Shown piece by piece: positions 9,651 through 18,279 of a stretch of DNA of 64,000 nucleotides. This DNA is from Pseudomonas jessenii (lineage in GTDB: Bacteria > Pseudomonadota > Gammaproteobacteria > Pseudomonadales > Pseudomonadaceae): contig NZ_NIWT01000003.1 in assembly GCF_002236115.1 (NCBI RefSeq), positions 248,001 to 312,000 on the forward strand. The letters are read 5' to 3'. The notes beneath the pieces are model-generated. The model saw only the letters and a program-made list of their open reading frames with translations, had not been told where the DNA came from and ran no database searches. A program made the position numbers and the translations under genes. Positions within the stretch are counted from its first letter, which is position 1. Each line of letters opens with the position of its first letter.

Positions 9651-10630
9651 ACGCTCTCCCGCAGGACTTTCTTCTGCTTCAGTTCGATGCCGTTTTTGAC
9701 CGCCACGATTTCCGCCATGAGCGACAAGGCAATTTCCGCTGGATTATGACTGCCGATGTGCAAACCGATCGGACCATGCAAGCGGTCAATCGCCGATTGC
9801 GACACCCCCAGTTGAGCCAGGTTTTCCCGGCGCTTCTGGCTGTTGACCCGCGACCCCAGCGCTCCGACGTAAAAAGCCCTGGAATCCAGGGCCGTGAGCA
9901 GCGCCATGTCATCCAGACGCGGATCATGGGTCAAGGCCACGATAGCCGTGCGTTCATCGGTCTGGATATTCAATACCGCCTCATCCGGCATGCCCGAAAC
10001 GAATCGTCCGTGCTACTCCTCCCAGCCGTAGACGAACTCGCTACGCGGGTCGCAAATCAGCACCTCGAAATCCAGCAGCCGGGCCATTTCCGCCACATAG
10101 CGCGACAGCTGCCCCGCGCCGATCAGCAGCAAGCGCCAGCGCGGGCCATGGATCACCCGCAGGGTCTGCCCGTCGAACGTCAACACGTCATCTTTACTGG
10201 CCGGCTGCAAAAGTACTTCGCCGGTGGTCAGGTTCAGTTCACGCGCAACGATTTCATGGGCCTCGCAACGGGCGAGCAATTGCTCGACCCAATCCCCATC
10301 GTCGATACGCTCCTCGGTCAAGCGCAAGGTGCCACCGCAGGGCAAGCCGAATCGTGCGGCTTCCTCGCGAGTCACGCCGTAGGTGATCAATTGCACCGGC
10401 GGCCCGTCAAGTTCCAGGCGTCCGTCGTGCAGCCGGGCAATCAAGTCATCTTCGACACACCCGCCCGAGACCGAACCAATCACCATGCCGTCTTCGCGCA
10501 GGGCCAGCATGGCGCCGGGTGCCCGGGGCGCAGTGCCCCAGGTTTCGACCACGCTGTACAACACCACCCGCTGACCGGCGCGATGCCATTGCAACACGCT
10601 GCGCAGGACGTTCAGATCGGCGCTGTCCAT
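9647..10630 (-). pseudogene. XdhC/CoxI-family Moco maturation factor, interrupted by an in-frame amber stop
   Basis: The frame starts [16 protein letters not shown], has the XdhC motif GSVSGGCVEDD, and then a Rossmann-like fold (LLLIGAGQLSRY). At codon 206 (10015-10013) it meets TAG. The same frame continues without a shift as HGRFVSGMPDEAVLN... through the expected C-terminus (HDPRLDDMALL, FYVGALGSR) to 9647. A full product would be 327 residues; as read it gives 205 residues, with a possible 114-residue piece restarting at an ATG at 9991. XdhC proteins bind and protect Moco and aid its sulfuration and insertion. CAG to TAG is the simplest explanation. A recent mutation, sequencing error or stop read-through are all possible. 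The start codon overlaps the stop of the large subunit by one base. Confidence 0.8.
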
Positions 10631-12951
10631 CAGGCGCCGGCCTTCTGCCAACCCGACAACTGATAACGAACAGGCAGATTGCGGATGCGTTTGCCGGTGG
10701 CGGCGAAGATCGCGTTGCACAGTGCCGGCGCAATCGGTGGCACGCCCGGTTCACCCACACCACCCAACGGGACATTGCCCGGCGGCGTCACCAGATGCAC
10801 CGCCACTTCTTTCGGTGCCAGGGACATGCGCGCCACTTCGTACATATGGAAGTTATCCTGCTGAACCTTGCCGTCCTTGAAGCTGATTTCCCCCAGCACC
10901 GCATTACCCAGACCCATGACGCAGGCGCCTTCGAATTGCGCGCGAATCCGCTCGGGGTTGATCTGCGGCCCGCAATCGACGGCGATGTCAGCCTTGTGCA
11001 CCACCAGCGTACCGTCGTCCTTGACCTCCACCTCGATCACCGCCGCCACATAGGTCACGAAGCTGTAATGCACTGCCAGGCCCAGGCCGCGTCCCTTGGG
11101 CAACTCACGCCCCCAACCGGCGGCTTTGGCGGCGGTCTCCAGTACCGTGCGCAGGCGCGCGGTGTCGATCGGATAACGCTCGGGGGATTCGCCGTAGTTC
11201 CACTCTTCACTCAAGGTACGCGGATCGATCTGACGGTCCGGGCCGAGCAATCTGATCTGGTACTTCAGCGGATCCTGCCCGGCCTTGTGCGCCAGTTCAT
11301 CGATAAAACTCTGGATCGCGAAACCATGGGGAATGTTCGACACCGAGCGATACCAACCTACCCGGGTACGCACCGTTGCCTCGGGGTTTTCCAGGCGAAT
11401 GTTGGGGATCGCATACGCCATGTTGGTGAACCCCATGCCCAGTTCGAACGCCGCCTCATGGTTCATGCCCGGCGCAAACAACGCGGTGATGCTCGGCGCC
11501 ACCGTACGGTGCAACCAGCCGGATGGCAGGCCATCCTTGTTCAGGCTGGCCTTGAGGTATTCGGCCGACACGGTGTGAAAATAGGAACAGTGGATGTCGT
11601 CTTCGCGGGTCCATTGCACCCGCACCGCTTTGCCGGGGAATTCCTTGGCGAGGATGGCGGCCTCGATGATGAAGTCAGGCTTGGACTTGCGTCCGAACCC
11701 GCCCCCGAGCAGGGTCACGTTGAACGTGACCTTGTCGAACGGCAGGCCCAGGCGCTCACCGATCCGTTCCCGGGTGACCTGCGGCGCCTGGCTTGGCCCC
11801 CAGGCTTGGCACGCACCGTCCTTGAACCGCGCAATGGCGACCATCGGTTCCATCGGCGACTGTGACAAATGCGGCAAGTAGTAGGAGGCTTCCAGCGTGC
11901 TATCGGCGCTGGCCATGGCCTCATCGAGGTTGCCGGTATTGCGCACCACCTTGCCGGGCTTGAGCGAGGCGGCTTCGAGTTCTTTGCGATAGGCAATCGA
12001 GTCGTAGCTGGCGTTGGGGCCGTCGTCCCATTCGATTTTCAGTGCCTCGCGGCCCTTGATCGCCGCCCAGGTATTGCTCGCCACCACGGCGATGCCGCCC
12101 AGGGGTTGGAACTCCGAAGGCAACGGGCGGCTTTCGATCTGTACCACTTTGACCACGCCTGGGACTTTCATCGCCGCGCTGCCATCGAAGCTTTTGACCT
12201 TGCCGCCATACACCGTGGGCCGCGCGATGGTCGCGTACAGCATGCCGTCGAAATGCACGTCGGCGCCGTACACCGCACGACCATTGACGATGTCCTCACC
12301 GTCGATGGCCTTGGTGCCTTCCTTACCGATATATCGAAATTCCGAAGGTTGCTTGAGTCTCAGGCTTTCTCGCGCAGGCACGGCCAAAGCGCCAGCGGCG
12401 GCGGCCAGCGAGCCATAGCCCAGTTCGCGGCCCGACGGTTTATGAATGACTTTATGAAGTTGCGCCTGGCACTCGCCGACTGACACTTTCCACTGGTCAG
12501 CCGCGGCTTGTTCCAGCATGGCCCGTGCGGCGGCGCCGCAACGACGCATCGGCTCGTACCAGTGACGCATGCTGCGCGAGCCGTCGGTGTCCTGGTTGCC
12601 GAAGCGCGCTTCATCGCCGGGGGCCTGCTGTACCTTGACCATCGCCCAGTCGGCTTCCAGTTCATCGACCACCACCATGGTCAAGCTGGTGCGCACGCCC
12701 TGGCCCATCTCCGAGCGGTTGCAGATAACGGTCACCGTGCCATCGGCGGCGATGCTCACATAGACTTTCGGATCGTCGACCCAGCCGTGGGGCATGCCGT
12801 CGGCGCCGAACTTCTTCTCTTTCTCTTCGGCAAACGCGTCTTGCCAGCCCCAACTCGCGGCGACCACCAGCGCACCGGTCGCCCCCACGCCCTTGAGAAA
12901 ACCACGGCGACTGAGGTTGCTCAGGGTGAAATCATTCGGTAACCGGCTCAT
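10630..12951 (-). CDS. Molybdopterin-binding large subunit, isoquinoline 1-oxidoreductase beta (IorB)-like
   Basis: A 773-residue xanthine dehydrogenase-family subunit that carries the molybdenum cofactor and oxidises an aldehyde or N-heterocycle. The N-terminus has a twin-arginine signal ([23 protein letters not shown]), so the enzyme is exported folded to the periplasm. Moco-binding segments include [10 protein letters not shown], the two-part [19 protein letters not shown] at the C-terminus and [11 protein letters not shown] near residue 80. It overlaps the 2Fe-2S subunit gene by four bases upstream and xdhC by one base downstream. The substrate cannot be predicted; no cytochrome subunit is encoded next to it. 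Confidence 0.9.
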   Translation of the reverse strand: MSRLPNDFTLSNLSRRGFLKGVGATGALVVAASWGWQDAFAEEKEKKFGADGMPHGWVDDPKVYVSIAADGTVTVICNRSEMGQGVRTSLTMVVVDELEADWAMVKVQQAPGDEARFGNQDTDGSRSMRHWYEPMRRCGAAARAMLEQAAADQWKVSVGECQAQLHKVIHKPSGRELGYGSLAAAAGALAVPARESLRLKQPSEFRYIGKEGTKAIDGEDIVNGRAVYGADVHFDGMLYATIARPTVYGGKVKSFDGSAAMKVPGVVKVVQIESRPLPSEFQPLGGIAVVASNTWAAIKGREALKIEWDDGPNASYDSIAYRKELEAASLKPGKVVRNTGNLDEAMASADSTLEASYYLPHLSQSPMEPMVAIARFKDGACQAWGPSQAPQVTRERIGERLGLPFDKVTFNVTLLGGGFGRKSKPDFIIEAAILAKEFPGKAVRVQWTREDDIHCSYFHTVSAEYLKASLNKDGLPSGWLHRTVAPSITALFAPGMNHEAAFELGMGFTNMAYAIPNIRLENPEATVRTRVGWYRSVSNIPHGFAIQSFIDELAHKAGQDPLKYQIRLLGPDRQIDPRTLSEEWNYGESPERYPIDTARLRTVLETAAKAAGWGRELPKGRGLGLAVHYSFVTYVAAVIEVEVKDDGTLVVHKADIAVDCGPQINPERIRAQFEGACVMGLGNAVLGEISFKDGKVQQDNFHMYEVARMSLAPKEVAVHLVTPPGNVPLGGVGEPGVPPIAPALCNAIFAATGKRIRNLPVRYQLSGWQKAGA

Positions 12952-13418
12952 GCCTTGGCCTCCTTCAGGTGAGTGGAAGCCTGACGGATCGCGGTCTTGA
13001 TACGGTTATAGGTGCCGCAGCGGCAGATGTTGCCGACCATGGCTTCTTCGATCTGCTCGTCGCTCGGGTTCGGATGGGTCTTGAGCAGTGCCGTCGCCGA
13101 CATGATTTGCCCGCCCTGGCAGAAGCCGCATTGAGCCACTGCCGTGTCGAGCCAGGCTTGCTGCACGACTTTGCCGATCGGGTCGGCGTGCAGGTTGTCG
13201 ATGGTGCTGACATTCTGCCCGACGACTGAACCGATGGGCGTAATGCAACTGCGTGCCGGAGCCCCTTCGATATGAATGGTACAGGCGCCGCACAGGCCCA
13301 TGCCGCAGCCGAATTTGGTGCCGTTGTAACCGGCCACGTCGCGGATCGCCCAGAGCAGCGGCATGTCCTCGGTGACGTCGAGTTGATGGTCTTGACCATT
13401 GAGTTTCAGGGTAATCAT
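12948..13418 (-). CDS. 2Fe-2S binding small subunit, isoquinoline 1-oxidoreductase alpha (IorA)-like
   Basis: A 156-residue ferredoxin-like electron-transfer subunit. The first cluster is bound by FGCGMGLCGACTIH in the N-terminal domain and the second by CGFCQGGQ and NICRCGTY in the C-terminal helical domain, the standard arrangement of this family. It passes electrons from the Moco subunit to an outside acceptor. It has no signal peptide of its own and is presumably exported bound to the Tat-signal large subunit. Start chosen at MITLKLNG; a GTG two codons upstream is possible. First gene of the four-gene cluster. Confidence 0.92.
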   Translation of the reverse strand: MITLKLNGQDHQLDVTEDMPLLWAIRDVAGYNGTKFGCGMGLCGACTIHIEGAPARSCITPIGSVVGQNVSTIDNLHADPIGKVVQQAWLDTAVAQCGFCQGGQIMSATALLKTHPNPSDEQIEEAMVGNICRCGTYNRIKTAIRQASTHLKEAKA

Positions 13419-13599
13419 GGGCACGCCCGCATAGGTCTTGAGTTATGGGGTCGAGCAATCTGCCGCTGGATCTCGGTGGGTCGCACGCAGATCGACTCAG
13501 GCTAATGGGCTCTCTTATGCTGACTCAAACGGTCTGCACCGGGCCTTTGGTGGAGCAAGAGTGTGCATCGTTAGCTGACTAAGTTAACCGAGCATTAAC

Positions 13600-13638
13600 A
13601 AAAAAGCCCTGCACAATAAACATTGTGCAGGGCTTTTT
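13600..13638. terminator. Terminator downstream of murB
   Basis: AAAAAGCCCTGCACAAT and ATTGTGCAGGGCTTTTT form a long perfect stem with A and T tails. It lies 22 bases beyond the murB stop and ends the exbB-to-murB operon. It could also work in the other direction. Confidence 0.9.
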
Positions 13639-13659
13639 GATCCGTCTTGAAAGCTTAGC

Positions 13660-14679
13660 TCAATACCGGTTCGGCTCCATTTCCAGATCGACATGGAAAC
13701 GCTCGAGAATGTCTTTCTGGATGCGCTGCGCCAGGTTCAGCAGTTGCAGGCCCGTCGCGCCTCCATAGTTGACCAGCACCAGCGCCTGCAATTTATGCAC
13801 GCCAGCATCAGCTTCACGGAAACCTTTCCACCCTGCCCGCTCGATCAGCCAACCGGCGGCCAGTTTCATCTGCCCGTCGGGTTGCGCATAGGCCACCAGG
13901 TCCGGGTATTCGCCCTTGAGCCGTGCAGCCAGCGCCGACGACACCAAAGGGTTCTTGAAAAAGCTGCCGGCATTGCCGAGTACGGCCGGGTCCGGGAGTT
14001 TTTCGTTGCGGATGCTGCAAATGGCCTGGCTGACATCGCTGGCGGTCGGATGCTCGATGCCTTGTTCGGTCAGGCGCTGGCGCACCGGGCCGTACTCCAG
14101 GTGCAGATGCGCGGCGCGGTCGAGGGCGAAACGCACACGCAGGATCAACCAACGCCCCGGCTCCTGCTTGAACAGGCTGTCGCGGTAGGCGAAGTTGCAC
14201 TCTTGCAGGGTAAAGTCGCGCAGTTCGCCGGTCTGGCGATCGAGGGCGGTCAGGCCGGCGAACACGTCCTTGATCTCGACGCCATAAGCGCCGATGTTCT
14301 GCATCGGTGCCGCACCGACAGTGCCGGGAATCAGGCTGAGATTTTCCAGGCCGGACAGCCCCAGGGACAGTGTGTGTTGCACAAATGGATGCCAGGGCTC
14401 GCCTGCCTCGGCCTCGATCACCACTTTGCCGCCCTCATCGCTCAGCACGCGAATCCCGCGCGTGGCCATGCGCAGAACCAGTGATTCGATATCCGCCGTC
14501 AGCAACAGGTTGCTGCCGCCGCCGATCACCAGCACCGGGACCTTGTGCTCCAGCCCATAGGCCAGAGCTTCGCGCACATCGGCGTCGCTATGGGCCTGGG
14601 CAAACAGCCGGGCCTGGACATCCACGCCAAAGCTGTTGAACGGCTTGAGCGAAACCTGTGATTGAACCTGCAAACTCAT
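13660..14679 (-). CDS. murB: UDP-N-acetylenolpyruvoylglucosamine reductase MurB
   Basis: A 339-residue flavoenzyme that reduces UDP-GlcNAc-enolpyruvate to UDP-MurNAc in cytoplasmic peptidoglycan synthesis. FAD-binding motifs are VLVIGGGSNLL near residue 50 and GLENLSLIPGTVGAAPMQNI near 110. The C-terminal domain has NAGSFFKNP with the proton-donating serine. It is the E. coli type I form by length. It overlaps the phosphatase gene upstream by four bases and is the last gene of its operon. Confidence 0.95.
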   Translation of the reverse strand: MSLQVQSQVSLKPFNSFGVDVQARLFAQAHSDADVREALAYGLEHKVPVLVIGGGSNLLLTADIESLVLRMATRGIRVLSDEGGKVVIEAEAGEPWHPFVQHTLSLGLSGLENLSLIPGTVGAAPMQNIGAYGVEIKDVFAGLTALDRQTGELRDFTLQECNFAYRDSLFKQEPGRWLILRVRFALDRAAHLHLEYGPVRQRLTEQGIEHPTASDVSQAICSIRNEKLPDPAVLGNAGSFFKNPLVSSALAARLKGEYPDLVAYAQPDGQMKLAAGWLIERAGWKGFREADAGVHKLQALVLVNYGGATGLQLLNLAQRIQKDILERFHVDLEMEPNRY

Positions 14680-15140
14680 AACCGTCCCTTCAATTCGATC
14701 ACCAGTAAATCACTGGCGTGCTCGATCAGGTCCAGCACCTGCTCGAAGCCTTGTTCGCCGTCGTAGTACGGGTCCGGCACTTCATCGACTGGCGACTGGT
14801 AGCGACGCAGGAACAGGTCCAATTCGGCCTTGCCCTTGGCCGGCTGCAAGGCCTTGAGGTTGCGCAGGTTGCTGTTGTCCATCGCCAGGATCAGGTCGTA
14901 GGTGGCGAAATCGGCACGACTGACTTGCCGGGCGCGCTGGGCGGACAAGTCATAACCGCGCAGCTTCGCCGCGGCCTGACTGCGCTTGTCCGGCGCCTTG
15001 CCGACATGCCAGTCACCGGTGCCGGCGGAAGCGACTTCGACCTGGTCGGCCAGCCCCGCTTCACGCAACTTATGCCGCAGCACGCCTTCGGCCGTGGGCG
15101 AGCGACAGATGTTGCCCAGGCAGACAAACAGAACCCGCAT
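14676..15140 (-). CDS. Low-molecular-weight protein tyrosine phosphatase
   Basis: A 154-residue phosphatase with the active-site loop CLGNICRSPTAEG (C-X5-R-S) at the N-terminus and the catalytic aspartate in VPDPYYDG near residue 120. Family members remove phosphate from tyrosine on proteins, often exopolysaccharide kinases, but here the gene is in an envelope-biogenesis operon with no tyrosine kinase nearby. The ATG overlaps the kdsB stop (TGATG), and the stop overlaps the murB start. A GTG one codon upstream is an alternative start. Confidence 0.92.
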   Translation of the reverse strand: MRVLFVCLGNICRSPTAEGVLRHKLREAGLADQVEVASAGTGDWHVGKAPDKRSQAAAKLRGYDLSAQRARQVSRADFATYDLILAMDNSNLRNLKALQPAKGKAELDLFLRRYQSPVDEVPDPYYDGEQGFEQVLDLIEHASDLLVIELKGRL

Positions 15141-15904
15141 CACGCCTCCAGCAGGCGACGAACGCGCTCAAGGTCTTCAACGGTGTCGACACCGGGCGGC
15201 GGCGCGATCAGTGCATCGGCGACGTGAATTCGTACGCCGTGCCACAACGCACGCAGTTGTTCCAGACACTCGGTGTTTTCCAGCCAGCATGGACCCCAGC
15301 TGACGAAATCCTGCAGGAATCCGGCGCGATAGGCATAAATACCGATATGGCGGCGGTACGGCACACCTTCGGGCAACTGCTCACGGTTCACGGCGAAGGC
15401 ATCCCGAGCCCAGGGCAAGGTAGAACGGCTGAACGTCAGCGCCAGGCCATTGAGGTCGCTGACGACCTTGACCACGTTGGGATTGAACAGGGTGTCCACG
15501 TCTTCGATCGGCTCGGCAAGCGTGGCCATGCGCGCTTCAGCGTGGGCTGCCAGGTTGGCGGCCACCTGATCGATCACGTTCGGCGGAATCAGCGGTTCGT
15601 CGCCCTGGACGTTGACCACGATAGCGTCGGGCGCCAGGCCCAGCTTCATCGCAACTTCAGCCAGGCGATCGGTGCCGGAGTTGTGATCTTCACGGGTCAA
15701 CACCACTTCGGCACCAAAGCCATTGCAGGCCTCGACGATGCGCGCGTCGTCGGTGGCCACCACTACCCGCTCGGCGCTGCTTTTGCTCGCCTGTTCCCAG
15801 ACGTGCTGGATCATCGGCTTGCCGGCGATCAGCAGCAACGGCTTGCCGGGCAGGCGTGTGGAGGCGTAACGCGATGGAATGACGACGGTAAAGGCTGTGG
15901 TCAT
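15140..15904 (-). CDS. kdsB: CMP-KDO synthetase (3-deoxy-manno-octulosonate cytidylyltransferase)
   Basis: A 254-residue enzyme that activates KDO with CTP for lipopolysaccharide inner-core synthesis. It begins with the nucleotide-binding signature [16 protein letters not shown] and has [13 protein letters not shown], the metal-binding acidic motif. It overlaps the small Trm112-like gene by four bases upstream. With lpxK in the same operon, it couples lipid A and core assembly. Confidence 0.96.
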   Translation of the reverse strand: MTTAFTVVIPSRYASTRLPGKPLLLIAGKPMIQHVWEQASKSSAERVVVATDDARIVEACNGFGAEVVLTREDHNSGTDRLAEVAMKLGLAPDAIVVNVQGDEPLIPPNVIDQVAANLAAHAEARMATLAEPIEDVDTLFNPNVVKVVSDLNGLALTFSRSTLPWARDAFAVNREQLPEGVPYRRHIGIYAYRAGFLQDFVSWGPCWLENTECLEQLRALWHGVRIHVADALIAPPPGVDTVEDLERVRRLLEA

Positions 15905-16086
15905 TTATCCAGGCGCTCGTCGGTGGTCAGGGTGCGCGCTTCGGATTCGAGCATCACCGGGATGCCGTCGCGAATCGGGTAGGCCAGGCCTGCGCCCTTG
16001 CTGATCAGCTCGGTCTTGTCGGCGCTGAGCTTGAGCGGGCCTTTGCAGACCGGGCAAGCGAGGATATCGAGCAATTTGGTGTCCAT
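15901..16086 (-). CDS. Trm112/YcaR-family small protein
   Basis: A 61-residue protein, [20 protein letters not shown]..., with one CPVC pair in the usual place and the family's [11 protein letters not shown] segment. Members resemble the zinc-binding methyltransferase partner Trm112. In bacteria, they sit between lpxK and kdsB with no clear biochemical role. Start chosen at MDTK; a methionine two codons earlier is possible. Confidence 0.88.
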   Translation of the reverse strand: MDTKLLDILACPVCKGPLKLSADKTELISKGAGLAYPIRDGIPVMLESEARTLTTDERLDK

Positions 16087-16110
16087 GAGCATTCCCTGGA
16101 AAAAACGGAG

Positions 16111-17121
16111 TTAAGGCAACAAACGAGCCGGCAGCAGGCGCATCAACTGCGTGTCGAACCAGGCCACGAAGGCCGGCGACGGCACAGCATCGACCGCCAG
16201 GTACCACCAGTCGGCGGCGGCAAAGGCACGGCATTTCACCGCGTCCTTTTCCGTCATCACCAAGGGCAATGACGGCGTGAAATTCAACGCCTCCACGCTG
16301 TATTCGGCGTGGTCGGCAAACGCATGTGGAACCGGTTGCCAGTGTAGCGTTTCGAGGGTCTTGAAGAAACGTTGTGGATTGCCGATGCCGGCCACCGCGT
16401 GCACGGCCTGGCCTGCGCCAAAGTGGTCGAGGGGACGCCGTTCGCCGCTGCGCAGGTTGACCAGCGCGGTGGGTTGCAACTGGAAGGCAAATCCATCATC
16501 GCGGTCGGCCACGGCACCGTTGTAGAGGACCGCGTCGACGCTTTGCAGGCGCTCGACCGGCTCACGCAACGGCCCGGCAGGCAGGCAACGGCGATTGCCC
16601 AGGCCACGGGCGGCATCGATCAGCACCAGTTCCAGGTCACGGGCCATGCGGTAGTGCTGCATGCCATCGTCGGACAGGATCAGGTCCAGCGGCTCACTGG
16701 CCAACAAGGTTTTCACGGCGTTGCTGCGATTGGGGTCGATCATCAGCGGGACGCCCGTGCGCTGGACGATCAGCAACGGCTCGTCACCGGCGACGTCGGC
16801 GCTTTGCTCGGCCCCGACTCGCCATGGCAGTTGCGGCGGTTTGGCGCCGTAGCCGCGGCTGACCACGCCGACCCGCAGGCCGCTGCGCTGGCAGTGCTCG
16901 ATCATCCACAGAATCAGCGGTGTCTTGCCGGTGCCACCCACGGTGATGTTGCCGACCACGATCAGCGGCACCGGTGGCTGATAGATCTCGCCCTCTCCGG
17001 CCAGAAAGCGCTTGCGCTTGTTCATGACCACGCGCCGGTACAGCCATTCCAGCGGCTGCAACAGTTTCAGGGCCGGATGACCTGCGTACCACGCGGCGAG
17101 CAATCGATCGGACATGGCCAT
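16111..17121 (-). CDS. lpxK: Tetraacyldisaccharide 4'-kinase LpxK
   Basis: A 336-residue inner-membrane-associated kinase that phosphorylates the lipid A disaccharide at the 4' position. The P-loop [14 protein letters not shown] is near residues 56-70, and [18 protein letters not shown] carries the family's catalytic aspartate and histidine. A hydrophobic N-terminus ([24 protein letters not shown]) serves as membrane anchor. The ATG overlaps the exbD stop (TGATGG). Confidence 0.95.
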   Translation of the reverse strand: MAMSDRLLAAWYAGHPALKLLQPLEWLYRRVVMNKRKRFLAGEGEIYQPPVPLIVVGNITVGGTGKTPLILWMIEHCQRSGLRVGVVSRGYGAKPPQLPWRVGAEQSADVAGDEPLLIVQRTGVPLMIDPNRSNAVKTLLASEPLDLILSDDGMQHYRMARDLELVLIDAARGLGNRRCLPAGPLREPVERLQSVDAVLYNGAVADRDDGFAFQLQPTALVNLRSGERRPLDHFGAGQAVHAVAGIGNPQRFFKTLETLHWQPVPHAFADHAEYSVEALNFTPSLPLVMTEKDAVKCRAFAAADWWYLAVDAVPSPAFVAWFDTQLMRLLPARLLP

Positions 17122-17549
17122 CAGGACGCGGGGGGCGCCGCTTCGACAGTGGTCATGCGCAAATGGCTGAAACCGAGCTTGCCGGCCGCATCCATGGCGG
17201 TGATGACGGACTGATGCTGTGTCTTGCCATCAGCGCTGATCGACAGTGGCCGGTTGGTGTCGCCATTGGCTTCCTTTTGCAGCGCGTCCATCAGCGAAGC
17301 CAGGTCGCTTTTCGGCAGGATCTGGTTGTTCACCGAGAACACGCCGTCGGCACTGATGGCAATGTCCAGAGGCTTGTTCTGATCGTCGGCCGGCGCGCCG
17401 CTGACCGCTTCCGGCAGATCGACGCGCAGCTGGGTTTCACGGGTGAAGGTGGTGGTCACGACAAAAAACAGCAGCAGGATGAACACCACGTCGATCAGCG
17501 ACGCGAGGTTGATGTCCACCGTTTCCCGTGGTTTGCGGCGGAATTTCAC
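17121..17549 (-). CDS. exbD: ExbD/TolR-family biopolymer transporter
   Basis: A 142-residue single-span inner-membrane protein. After a short basic N-terminus the transmembrane helix [19 protein letters not shown] contains the conserved aspartate needed for proton-driven function. The rest is a periplasmic domain. With the ExbB-like protein it forms a proton-powered stator. Because the pair sits upstream of lpxK, not near tonB or tolA, its partner is uncertain. Confidence 0.9.
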   Translation of the reverse strand: MKFRRKPRETVDINLASLIDVVFILLLFFVVTTTFTRETQLRVDLPEAVSGAPADDQNKPLDIAISADGVFSVNNQILPKSDLASLMDALQKEANGDTNRPLSISADGKTQHQSVITAMDAAGKLGFSHLRMTTVEAAPPAS

Positions 17550-18181
17550 GCTTTGCTCCCGGCCAGGTCCACATCGCGGTCGCCCTGCACTACCTCGACC
17601 AGTTTGATCGCTTCCTGCTCCATCCCTACCACCAGTTCATCGATCCGGCGTTGCAGGAATCGATGGAAGAATACCGCCGGGATACCAACCATCAAACCGG
17701 CAGCCGTGGTGATCAGGGCCTTGGAAATACCACCGGCCAATACCGAGGCGTTGGTGGTCATGCCTGAGCCTGTGAATGCGCTGAAAATATCGATCATGCC
17801 CAGTACGGTACCGAGCAAGCCCAGCAACGGGGCCATGGCAGCAATGGTGCCCAGGGCGTTGACGTAGCGTTCGAGCTCATGGATGACCCGTTGAGCGGCC
17901 TCTTCGATGCACTCCTTCATGATCTCGCGACCATGCTTGGAGTTGGCCAGGCCGGCCGCCAGGATCTCGCCCAAAGGCGAATTGGCGCGCAGTTCCTTGA
18001 GCTTTTCCTTATTGAGCTGTTTGTCCTTGATCCAGACCCATACCTGCCCGAGCAAGTGCTCCGGGGTCACGCGGCTGGCCCGCAGGGTCCACAGACGCTC
18101 GGCAACGATCGCCATGGCCGCGATGGAGCTCAAAATGATCGGCAGCATCATCCAGCCGCCGGATTTGACCAATTCCCACAC
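17546..18181 (-). CDS. exbB: ExbB/TolQ/MotA-family proton channel
   Basis: A 211-residue protein with three transmembrane helices: near residues 10-28, then a pair in the C-terminal half (LGTIAAMAPLLGLLGTVLGMI and GGISKALITTAAGLMVGIPAVFF), the MotA/TolQ signature. Start chosen at a GTG (18181) because GAGGGGG is well spaced before it and the next in-frame starts upstream would add a long non-homologous tail. It overlaps exbD by four bases and heads the operon through murB. Confidence 0.9.
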   Translation of the reverse strand: MWELVKSGGWMMLPIILSSIAAMAIVAERLWTLRASRVTPEHLLGQVWVWIKDKQLNKEKLKELRANSPLGEILAAGLANSKHGREIMKECIEEAAQRVIHELERYVNALGTIAAMAPLLGLLGTVLGMIDIFSAFTGSGMTTNASVLAGGISKALITTAAGLMVGIPAVFFHRFLQRRIDELVVGMEQEAIKLVEVVQGDRDVDLAGSKA

Positions 18182-18279
18182 AGTGACAGCCCCCTCGAAA
18201 AAGTGCGCCACTCTAACATAGGGGGTGGACGCACCGAAGACCGTGATGTCGCATCCGGTCGGGCTTTGATAACGCTCGG

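Noticed and set aside
9647..10720. Frameshift as the cause of the broken xdhC gene
   Set aside because: The two open parts are in the same frame (366 bases apart, divisible by three) and join across a single TAG, so it is a nonsense codon, not a frameshift.
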